Shown: positions 14,203 to 20,102 of the stretch, in pieces
Layout of the letters: every line of letters begins with the position of its first letter
Numbering within the stretch: the stretch's first letter is position 1
NCBI GenBank assembly: GCA_051651645.1
Contig: JBOFSR010000123.1
Coordinates: 1 to 20,102 of the forward strand
DNA length: 20,102 nt
Reading direction: 5' to 3'
DNA from: JBOFSR01 sp051651645
GTDB taxonomy: Bacteria > Spirochaetota > Spirochaetia > Treponematales > Treponemataceae
The notes under the pieces: generated by a model
Seen by the model: only the letters and a program-made list of their open reading frames with translations
Told to the model about the DNA's origin: nothing
Databases searched by the model: none
Position numbers and translations under genes: made by a program

Positions 14203-14763
14203 ATGAAACAAACAAAATGCATACCAAAAAATTTAATTTGTCTCTTTTTTTTACTTGCATTGATTCATATTTCTTTTGCCCAAAAGCCACAAAGTGCTGA
14301 AATTCAGGCTAAGAAAAAGTTAATGTATCGCAGTACTAAACGGGAAAATACGCTTCGTATAAAAAAAATCATTCCATCGGTCAAAAATGATATTGTTGAG
14401 ATAATTATAGTTTTTGATCAATTGTTTAATCCCTTTGAAATTAATCGCGATATTCTTTTGATTAACAACGCACCGTTGCCTGAAGATGCAAGCGTTAAGT
14501 ACAATAAACAAGGGAATGAGATGACCGTTCTTTTTGATATTCTCACGGTTAAAAATTATCAGCCAGAGCGAAAGTCTTCCCGTGTTCAACGTTCTCCAAA
14601 TTCTGCGGATGGGGCTTTCAATGTAAAGTCGGCTGAGAAAAAAGATCCTGTTCGATTTTTTCTGTCGATTTTGGGAACTCCAGAGAATGCTATGTCTCAT
14701 TGCCAGAAAATGAGTTTTGAGATTTTTTGCGGAGATACAATCTTTTTCAATGATTTTGAGTAA
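14203..14763 (+). CDS. Putative exported protein of unknown function
   Basis: The 186-residue protein has a basic start and a hydrophobic core (LICLFFLLALIHISFA) ending near residue 26, with a likely signal peptidase I site after SFA. No cysteine sits at a lipobox position, so it is probably soluble in the periplasm. The mature part has a strand-rich stretch (VEIIIVFDQLFNPFEINRD, then LLINNAPLPED) that resembles immunoglobulin-like bacterial domains, followed by a basic Ser/Arg-rich segment. No family is recognised. The ribosome-binding site is weak (AAGTGGA touching the ATG). The response regulator follows 40 bp later, so it may be an accessory to that sensor system; this is inference. Confidence 0.72.
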   Translation: MKQTKCIPKNLICLFFLLALIHISFAQKPQSAEIQAKKKLMYRSTKRENTLRIKKIIPSVKNDIVEIIIVFDQLFNPFEINRDILLINNAPLPEDASVKYNKQGNEMTVLFDILTVKNYQPERKSSRVQRSPNSADGAFNVKSAEKKDPVRFFLSILGTPENAMSHCQKMSFEIFCGDTIFFNDFE

Positions 14764-14803
14764 TTTGCTATTAATAGAAGGATTAAAATAGAGGAGTTTA
14801 GTT

Positions 14804-15514
14804 ATGGATATTTTAATGATTGAAGACGAAGAGAATATAACGTCATTTGTAACGCTTGAGCTTGAATACGAGGGCTTTACAGTTTTAAGTGCGGCAAATG
14901 GTCGAGAAGGTTTGCAACTTTTTGAAAAGCGGGTGGAAGAAAAAAATCCTTTTTCGCTAGTATTGTTAGATATAATGTTGCCTGAGCTTAATGGATTAGA
15001 GGTGCTTCGGCGGATTAGGAAAATCAGTGAAACTCCCATAATTTTGCTCACTGCTCGCGGAGAGACGATTGACCGTGTTACGGGACTTGATGCTGGTGCC
15101 GATGATTATCTTACTAAACCCTTTGCGATTGAAGAACTTTTGGCACGTATTCGCAGTGTTTTACGCCGTAGTGAAAATCAGTCAGCTGGGGAAGCCTCTC
15201 CTGCAAAAGAAGACGTCATTCTTTCTTTTTATGATTTAAAATTGCATACCGAAAAGCATGAGGTTTTTATGGGTGAAACTGCTGTCCATTTAACCCGAAC
15301 AGAATTTTTATTGTTGGAATGTTTGCTAAAAAACAAAAATAAAGTTTTGGATCGAGAGACAATTATTACACAAGTTTGGGGAGCTGAGCATTATATTGAT
15401 GAAAATTCTGTTGATGTGTATGTTCGATACTTGCGATCAAAAATTGATGATAGATTTTCTGTCTCATATATTTCAACAGTACGCGGAGTTGGCTATATCA
15501 TGAAAGAAGAGTAA
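14804..15514 (+). CDS. OmpR-family response regulator
   Basis: The protein (236 residues) has a receiver domain in residues 1-120 with acidic Asp8 and Glu9, phospho-acceptor Asp56 (LVLLDIMLP), Thr83 (LLTAR) and Lys105 (YLTKPF). A winged-helix OmpR/PhoB DNA-binding domain occupies about 135-236 (LTRTEFLLLECLLKN, VWG, SVDVYVRYLRSKI, TVRGVGYIM). It is a transcription factor phosphorylated by the kinase encoded next. GAGGAG at 14791-14796 precedes the ATG. The loop before Asp56 is a few residues longer than usual (KRVEEKNPFS). Target genes are unknown; the upstream exported protein is a candidate. Confidence 0.95.
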   Translation: MDILMIEDEENITSFVTLELEYEGFTVLSAANGREGLQLFEKRVEEKNPFSLVLLDIMLPELNGLEVLRRIRKISETPIILLTARGETIDRVTGLDAGADDYLTKPFAIEELLARIRSVLRRSENQSAGEASPAKEDVILSFYDLKLHTEKHEVFMGETAVHLTRTEFLLLECLLKNKNKVLDRETIITQVWGAEHYIDENSVDVYVRYLRSKIDDRFSVSYISTVRGVGYIMKEE

Positions 15515-15515
15515 A

Positions 15516-17012
15516 ATGCCGTTTGCAAAGGGTTTATTCAAAAAAAGGCATTTTTCGCTTTCAATAAAAATTAGTATTATTTTTACTGTTTACTTTTTTT
15601 TTAGTGCTGTTCTTGTGTCATTCATTATTATTAGTCTGTTGAAGGCTAATATTTTGCAAAAAAAAATAGAGCTTTTTTTATCCGATTCGAAGGTGATTTA
15701 CCGTGCTGTCTCGCGAGTGATGAATACAAGTGATTTTCATCAGCTTATGCGCGATATCTCACACGGTGATGATACGCCTGAAGATGTTTCTCGTGAAAAG
15801 ATAAATATGCTTTCTGATTTATTTGAACGCACGTTACGCGCTACAAATACAATACGTTTTATTTCGTATGTGGTCTATTTTGAAGATAAAGCTATGCTTA
15901 GTCGTCCCTTTGTCTTTGTTAGCAATGATCCTTTTATACCTCTTTTACCTTTGACGCATGATCCACCGTATGATTTTTATTCCGAAAAAAACTATTATAC
16001 GGATGCGGATTTGCACATTATTTATAAGGCTATTCAGATGAATGGTATTATTGTTCAAACATCTATGTCCTTTGATTCAGATAATTTAGATGCACTAATT
16101 AATCGTCTCCCGTATATCGTTATGCTTGTGTCTTTGCCGATTTTATTTTTTTCGTTCCTTTCCTCGCTCTTCTTAGCAAAAAAATTCCTTCAGCCTATAG
16201 CTCAAATTGCAAATACTGCTAAAGAGATTAGTAGCACAAATTTGGACAAACGCTTAATTGAGCTGCCGACAAATGACGAGGTTCAAAATCTTGCTCGGAC
16301 GTTTAATGATTTGTTCGAGCGCCTACAAAATGATTTTGAGCGGGAGCGGCGTTTTACAGGCGATGTTTCGCATGAATTAAAAACTCCACTCGCTGTTTTG
16401 CTTGGTCATGCGAATTTGCTCCGTCGTTGGGGGAAAAATGATCCCGCTGTTTTAGAGAAATCAATTAATATCATCCACGAAGAAGCAAATGCTATGCAAA
16501 ATTTGATAAGCAAACTGCTTCTTTTGGCTAGAACTGAAAATACCAAAAAGGATGAAAAAGAGCACTTTGCCGTGCTGAATCTCAATACTATTTTGCAAGA
16601 AGTAAAGCAAAAAACATTGATGATTCACCCTGAAATTGATTTTACTGTCACCTGTGATGCGAACTCTGAGGTGTATACGCATAAAGATGACTTAATTCAA
16701 GTGTTACGTATTTTTATTGAAAATAGCGTTGTGTATAGCGAAAATCCTGCAAAAATTTGCATTGAATGGAATGCTGACAAAAAGAAGCTTTCTATACAGG
16801 ATTCTGGCTATGGTATTAGCGAAAAAGATTTACCACATGTTTTCAAACGCTTCTATAGAGCTGATGAATCACGTAATCGACAAGGAAAGCATGCTGGTCT
16901 TGGCTTGCCAATTGCAAAGGCAATTCTTGAAAACCTTAAATATGAGTTTAAAATAGAGACATCAACGGATGCAAAAGATCACGGGACGAGAATAACGATA
17001 GCTATAGCTTAA
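15516..17012 (+). CDS. Membrane sensor histidine kinase
   Basis: One base after the response regulator, this 498-residue kinase has two membrane helices (about residues 17-43 and 195-221) flanking a ~150-residue periplasmic sensor region with no recognised fold. A HAMP segment (about 222-275) follows. The dimerisation helix has the H-box SHELKTP with phospho-acceptor His286, and the ATPase domain has N-box Asn403, DSGYG with Asp429, FKRFYRADESR and GLGLPIAKAI. The set matches the HisKA/HATPase_c class that partners OmpR-type regulators. The stop codon shares TTAA (17009-17012) with the convergent EIIA gene. Confidence 0.94.
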   Translation: MPFAKGLFKKRHFSLSIKISIIFTVYFFFSAVLVSFIIISLLKANILQKKIELFLSDSKVIYRAVSRVMNTSDFHQLMRDISHGDDTPEDVSREKINMLSDLFERTLRATNTIRFISYVVYFEDKAMLSRPFVFVSNDPFIPLLPLTHDPPYDFYSEKNYYTDADLHIIYKAIQMNGIIVQTSMSFDSDNLDALINRLPYIVMLVSLPILFFSFLSSLFLAKKFLQPIAQIANTAKEISSTNLDKRLIELPTNDEVQNLARTFNDLFERLQNDFERERRFTGDVSHELKTPLAVLLGHANLLRRWGKNDPAVLEKSINIIHEEANAMQNLISKLLLLARTENTKKDEKEHFAVLNLNTILQEVKQKTLMIHPEIDFTVTCDANSEVYTHKDDLIQVLRIFIENSVVYSENPAKICIEWNADKKKLSIQDSGYGISEKDLPHVFKRFYRADESRNRQGKHAGLGLPIAKAILENLKYEFKIETSTDAKDHGTRITIAIA

Positions 17013-17476
17013 CTGTCATGCAGAAGCTTTATGCTTTCTAGTAGTTCTGTTTTTGAGGGTTTCATTTCTAGTTTTTTTTGAAATTCTTTGTTGCCACATA
17101 AAAATGCAAGGTTAGATAAAATTGTTAAATGCGATTGCCTTGTGCTCGTTAAAATAACAAACATTACAAACGTAGCCTTATTGTCAATGCTATCGAGCAT
17201 AATGGGCTTGTCTAAAAAACAGACCAACACGCATTCCTCTTCTGCATTTTTTAAAATGGGCGAGCGTGCATGAGGAAAAGCGATTCCATTTCCCATGGTA
17301 GTTGAGCTAATTTGCTCTCGTAAACAAAGCTCGTCAAAAATATCTTCTGGTGAAACACCGTCAAAATTGGTAAAATGCTGTGAAATATTTTTGAAAATCT
17401 GCGTTGTCGTTTCTCCTTTGATTTGATAAAACACTCCGCCTCTATTGATACAATTTTCTAATAAGTTTTGTGTCAT
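17009..17476 (-). CDS. PTS EIIA-type protein (fructose/PtsN-like)
   Basis: The 155-residue protein is a single EIIA domain of the Fru/Mtl/Ntr class. The active-site signature GNGIAFPHAR gives His69 as the phosphate acceptor, and LREQISSTTMGNG precedes it. No EIIB, EIIC or HPr domain is attached or nearby, so a regulatory PtsN-like role is more likely than sugar uptake; this is inference. Its ATG overlaps the upstream gene's TGA (ATGA, 17473-17476), so the two are probably translated together. Its end overlaps the + strand kinase by 4 bp, with no room for separate terminators. Confidence 0.9.
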   Translation of the reverse strand: MTQNLLENCINRGGVFYQIKGETTTQIFKNISQHFTNFDGVSPEDIFDELCLREQISSTTMGNGIAFPHARSPILKNAEEECVLVCFLDKPIMLDSIDNKATFVMFVILTSTRQSHLTILSNLAFLCGNKEFQKKLEMKPSKTELLESIKLLHDS

Positions 17477-18957
17477 ACATCACCTTTTTTTACAATTAAA
17501 AATTTACTTGCTTGTATTTCATCAATTCGTTCCAGCAAGTCCTCATAAATATCCTGAAAACTTAGCTCCATTCCCTCAATAGAGATCTCAAATGATTGCA
17601 TATCCTCGTCCGTTACGGAGGTGCTTTGGGTAAGGGACTCTAGGATTTGATTTATGTGAGCAAACAGCTGTGATAAAATTACAATCTGCTGCGACGGTAA
17701 GCTGGTGAGACGAAAAGACGCATTCGCTAAATCGCAAATAAATGAGAATACTTTTATATATAATTCGAGAATTTTATTTCGTAGCTTTCCGATTTCAAAA
17801 TCAGCAAATCGATTATAATTTTTTTTAAGAGAGGCGTATTCAAGTTCAAAAAAAAGAAGAAGATCGCAAATATTTGATTCACTGAAAAAAGATTTTTTTG
17901 GAATTATCCTGTCAAGGACTGAAAATTTATCAGTTTCTTTGAGAAAAAAGGAGTCTAAAATAAAAGCTCTGATGACATTTTCAGTTAACGGATTTCCAAA
18001 AACAAAATTAAAGTTGACTTTTTTATTTTTTACAAAGAAAAGTGTTTTATTCCACGACCCAACAAGTGGAATTTGCTCATCTTTGAACCAAATGCGTTGT
18101 TCGACGCCAAAAAACTCAAAGCCAAATTCTGGCGAGTTCTTCAAAAATTCTTCTATTGACCCAGATGTTTTTTTTGAAAGTTCAGTCTTTCCTCTAAAAA
18201 ACAATAACATGAGCTGCTCATCAATGGAGGAACAAGGTCCATAGTACTTTAATACTTTTTGTAAGTGTTTTTCAAAAGCTGCATACCATTTTTCCTGTTT
18301 TTGCCCAAAGGGATTTTTTTCAAAAGGATTGCTCGCACTATTTTTTGTAACCTCAAGGGAAACTGATACCTCAAGGCGATCAAAAATTCGACATAAAAAT
18401 CTATCCCCAAAAGCAAAATTAAACTTTTTATAAACTTCGGTCATATCTATTACGGTTAAATTAACTTTGGAAGGTAGGGCAAAATCATCATCGGACACAC
18501 AAATATTGGTATTTGCAATGTCTGCTTCTAAGTACTGTGGAATATATTCGCTACCAAAAAGTGAATAGTAATCAAAAACAAAAGATGTTTGCATTTGAAC
18601 GGTCTTTTTTTGCAGTTTTTCATTTTCAAAAAAAAACTCAATTTCATGAGGGAGTTTGTCAAAGTCGGCAAACGGTACGCACCGATGACCAATAATCATA
18701 ATGTTGTTTGTAATTTCATACTTTGTAGGCAAAATTGAAAAAAAATAATTTTCAAAGAAAACAATTTTATTGATAAATAGATTTTCATTCAAATTGAGAA
18801 TTTGAGGATTGTTGTTGAGTGCACAAATTATGTCGTCTTTTTTTGCTTTAATTTTAATGTCGGATAATTCTTTTTGAACAGTATCAACAGAAAAAGAGGA
18901 ATTGAATGATTTTGAAAAGCTGTCAACAAAAACCTCTAAGCCTACATTTGAATTCAT
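17473..18957 (-). CDS. Unrecognised ~494-residue protein coupled to EIIA gene
   Basis: The frame is open back to 19128, but the first 57 codons encode Ile/Phe/Asn-rich sequence typical of AT-rich noncoding DNA, so ATG 18957 (MNSNVGLEVFVDSF) is preferred. GAGGG directly abuts this ATG, which leaves the start uncertain. There is no signal peptide or membrane segment, so it should be cytoplasmic. An N-terminal piece (residues about 22-63: KKDDIICALNNNPQILNLNE, NLFI) has a winged-helix-like pattern. The middle is Phe-rich (about residues 200-350), and the C-terminus is helical and acidic (YEDLLERIDEIQASKFL). I do not recognise the family. The overlap with EIIA suggests a joint function, perhaps as an EIIA-controlled effector. 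Third codon positions favour C over G, unlike the + strand genes. Confidence 0.75.
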   Translation of the reverse strand: MNSNVGLEVFVDSFSKSFNSSFSVDTVQKELSDIKIKAKKDDIICALNNNPQILNLNENLFINKIVFFENYFFSILPTKYEITNNIMIIGHRCVPFADFDKLPHEIEFFFENEKLQKKTVQMQTSFVFDYYSLFGSEYIPQYLEADIANTNICVSDDDFALPSKVNLTVIDMTEVYKKFNFAFGDRFLCRIFDRLEVSVSLEVTKNSASNPFEKNPFGQKQEKWYAAFEKHLQKVLKYYGPCSSIDEQLMLLFFRGKTELSKKTSGSIEEFLKNSPEFGFEFFGVEQRIWFKDEQIPLVGSWNKTLFFVKNKKVNFNFVFGNPLTENVIRAFILDSFFLKETDKFSVLDRIIPKKSFFSESNICDLLLFFELEYASLKKNYNRFADFEIGKLRNKILELYIKVFSFICDLANASFRLTSLPSQQIVILSQLFAHINQILESLTQSTSVTDEDMQSFEISIEGMELSFQDIYEDLLERIDEIQASKFLIVKKGDV

Positions 18958-18973
18958 CCCTCTATGATATATG

Positions 18974-19004
18974 TTTATAGAAAAAAAAGAAAGTACTTTT
19001 ACAA
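18974..19004 (-). promoter_or_regulatory. Possible promoter of the unknown-EIIA operon
   Basis: On the minus strand, TTGTAA (19004-18999) and TATAAA (18979-18974) are 19 bp apart, just upstream of ATG 18957. The spacer is slightly long. If real, it lies inside the extended open frame and supports the downstream start, but it would leave a very short leader. Confidence 0.25.
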
Positions 19005-19130
19005 TCGCATTTGTTCTCTTGAAATAACTGTAAAAAAATGCGTGTATTCTTGTAATTACAAAAATTATAATAGAGGAATTATTAATAGTTATTTTTGAAT
19101 CTGCAGGATTTTTATGTTTTGTTAACAAAC

Positions 19131-19139
19131 TGTGGATAA
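19131..19139 (-). promoter_or_regulatory. DnaA-box 9-mer, perfect match
   Basis: TGTGGATAA on + is TTATCCACA on the minus strand, the consensus DnaA box. It is part of a 13-mer, TGTGGATAACTTG, that recurs at 19344. A weaker relative on + (TTATCCTTA, 19179-19187) has two mismatches. Binding by DnaA is inferred from the consensus only. Confidence 0.55.
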
Positions 19140-19343
19140 CTTGCCTAAAATTGTGTCATACATGAATATATGTAGTAGTTATCCTTATGTGAGTGAGTAA
19201 AAAAAATCATAGAAAATATACTTGTCTTTTGTAAGTTTCTTGTTATCAGTTGTTTATGTTACTTTTTTGTTGATTGTAAATTTGACGAATCTTTTTTTAT
19301 TTTTTTTGTCAATAGAAATAAGATTTTTTTTTTTTTAATAACT

Positions 19344-19352
19344 TGTGGATAA
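19344..19352 (-). promoter_or_regulatory. Second DnaA-box 9-mer, perfect match
   Basis: This is the second TTATCCACA (minus strand), 213 bp from the first and in the same orientation. It sits directly after the 13-T run at 19324-19336. The two boxes flank the most AT-rich part of the window. Confidence 0.55.
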
Positions 19353-19507
19353 CTTGTTATTTCTTCATAACCACTAGCGATTGTACGTGGTGTATTTTTA
19401 CTCTCAAAAAAAGGGTGTGCGGTGTATGAAAATGTTTTAAACTTTTTAGAGGCCTAAATAAAAAAGAAGACAAAACCTCCAATAGGCAAATGAGATTTTA
19501 GATTAGT

Positions 19508-19531
19508 GGCTGTACCAGATAAGTTAAAACA
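19508..19531. repeat. Candidate terminal inverted repeat of the insertion sequence
   Basis: GGCTGTACCAGATAAG begins at 19508, about 40 bp past the transposase stop, where the element's end is expected. IS1595-family ends commonly begin with GG and a TGT-containing motif, but I recall this only in outline. The matching end is outside the window. Confidence 0.45.
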
Positions 19532-19548
19532 GCTCCTTTTTAGCTAAA

Positions 19549-20102
19549 TTATAAATTATTTGCATTTGGTTTGCAACTCCATACGATTATAATCGTTTTG
19601 TTGTTAAATCTCCATTCACCTTCTCGAATGTATAAATGAAAATGTTCTTTTGGAACACCATTAAATTTGCGCAAGTGTCTCTTGGCTTGATTCCAAAAGT
19701 TTTCAATGCCATTAATATGATTCTTCCCTTTTGCAAAATCTTTACTGTGATTAATTCTCTCATGCTTAAATCCGCTTGCCTTGAGCTTGCTATAACTTGC
19801 ATATGAATCGCTGTACACAATACTACCTGGCACAACCTTCTCGTTAATAACAGAGATCAAAGTATCTGCAGTTGTGTTGTTTACGATACAGATATAAACC
19901 TTGCCACCACGTTTTAGCAACCCAAAAACAGGAATTTTATCAGCAGCACCGCGTCCTCTTTTCCCGTACAAACTTTGTTTGTTATCGAGTTCCTCCAAGA
20001 TAACTTTCATCAACTTCTATCTCACCTGAAAATTTAGTTGTTTCTTGCTGATATTGAAAAATTAATTCTCTCAATCGATGAAAATATGAAACAGCACTCT
20101 TA
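19549..20102 (-). pseudogene. IS1595-family (ISXO2-like) transposase, frameshifted and partial
   Basis: Two frames together encode the transposase. The upstream part (20101 to stop at 19982, 39 residues) reads SGEIEVDESYLGGTR and then a stop. It holds the first catalytic Asp (codon 20009-20011). The rest is one frame over, from about 19995 to 19549: KRGRGAADKIPVFGLLKRGG, SIVYSDSYASY with the second Asp (19807-19809), and NHINGIENFWNQAKRHLRKF with Glu at 19702-19704 as the likely third residue. A net +1 shift is needed between the parts. The C-terminus after EWRFNNK also drifts from the usual family end and may hold a second shift. The enzyme should be inactive unless recoding occurs. The N-terminus lies off the right edge. 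Confidence 0.85.

Larger units (their letters stand above)
19131..19356 (+). repeat. Direct 13-bp repeat TGTGGATAACTTG
   Basis: The 13-mer occurs at 19131-19143 and 19344-19356 in the same orientation. Both copies contain the DnaA-box core, and the shared flank (CTTG) goes beyond the 9-mer consensus. Confidence 0.6.
18958..19507. other. AT-rich intergenic region, no gene seen
   Basis: About 550 bp between the unknown gene and the insertion-sequence end contain no supportable coding region on either strand. T runs occur at 19292-19298, 19300-19307 and 19324-19336 (13 T's). Two DnaA-box 9-mers and a repeated 13-mer are listed separately. No tRNA or convincing terminator was seen. Confidence 0.7.
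19508..20102 (-). mobile_element. IS1595-type insertion sequence, one end, runs off window
   Basis: The transposase gene on the minus strand and a candidate terminal repeat at 19508-19531 define one end of an insertion sequence. The other end lies beyond 20102, so the target duplication and total length cannot be checked. The call rests on the ISXO2/IS1595-style catalytic core of the transposase. Confidence 0.75.

Noticed and set aside
14320..15051. 243-residue minus-strand open frame
   Set aside because: It lies antisense to two better-supported genes, the exported protein and the response regulator. It has no ribosome-binding site or recognisable motif.
17013..17060. Terminator between the kinase and EIIA genes
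   Set aside because: Only short, imperfect pairings (around GCATAAAGC) were found inside the EIIA coding sequence, without a T run.
18958..19128. 57-codon N-terminal extension of the unknown minus-strand protein
   Set aside because: The peptide is Ile/Phe/Asn-rich as in AT-rich noncoding DNA and shows no ribosome-binding site, and a possible promoter lies within it. The choice is not certain, because the preferred ATG also has a poorly spaced ribosome-binding site.
19131..19400. Chromosomal origin (oriC)
   Set aside because: Two perfect DnaA boxes and AT-rich DNA fit, but no dnaA or dnaN is in view, the ribosomal operon would be head-on to replication, and base skew does not change sign. 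Kept only as a DnaA-binding candidate.
1..20102. tRNA, rRNA, riboswitch or CRISPR array
   Set aside because: No cloverleaf, rRNA-like segment, recognisable aptamer or regularly spaced repeat was seen when reading both strands.

Overview
The window looks like part of an AT-rich spirochaete chromosome, most likely a host-associated Treponema or close relative. The evidence is the ribosomal gene order with secY followed directly by rpmJ (no adk, map or infA), the low-GC coding bias, a spirochaete-style lipoprotein signal, and a single-domain PtsN-like EIIA with no transport domains beside it. The genus is inferred from protein style and context; no search was run.

Region 1 (1-12528) is one continuous + strand S10-spc-alpha superoperon: the end of rplD, then rplW, rplB, rpsS, rplV, rpsC, rplP, rpmC, rpsQ, rplN, rplX, rplE, rpsN, rpsH, rplF, rplR, rpsE, rpmD, rplO, secY, rpmJ, rpsM, rpsK, rpsD, rpoA and rplQ. 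Genes are nearly all separated by under 40 bp or overlap. The only real gap is 154 bp between secY and rpmJ, which holds three AT-rich inverted repeats. S3 and L17 carry long Lys/Ala/Glu/Thr-rich C-terminal tails. S14, S4, L36 and L24 keep zinc-type cysteine pairs.

Region 2 (12529-14060) holds a 58-residue zinc-ribbon protein missing from the supplied gene calls, a strong intrinsic terminator, an orphan branched-chain amino-acid-type solute-binding lipoprotein, and a second terminator.

Region 3 (14061-17012) is a signalling unit: a small exported protein of unknown function, an OmpR-type response regulator and a membrane histidine kinase, all on + and closely spaced.

Region 4 (17009-18957, minus strand) converges on the kinase gene, sharing a 4-bp TTAA double stop. 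It is a two-gene unit in which an unrecognised ~494-residue protein is translationally coupled (ATGA) to a PtsN-like EIIA protein. Among the intact genes this pair is the best candidate for something undescribed.

Region 5 (18958-20102) is about 590 bp of very AT-rich noncoding DNA with two perfect DnaA-box 9-mers inside a repeated 13-mer, followed by one end of an IS1595-type insertion sequence. Its transposase is broken by a frameshift between the first catalytic Asp and the rest of the domain, and it runs off the right edge. Third-position base use suggests that + is the leading strand throughout, which argues against the DnaA-box region being the origin.
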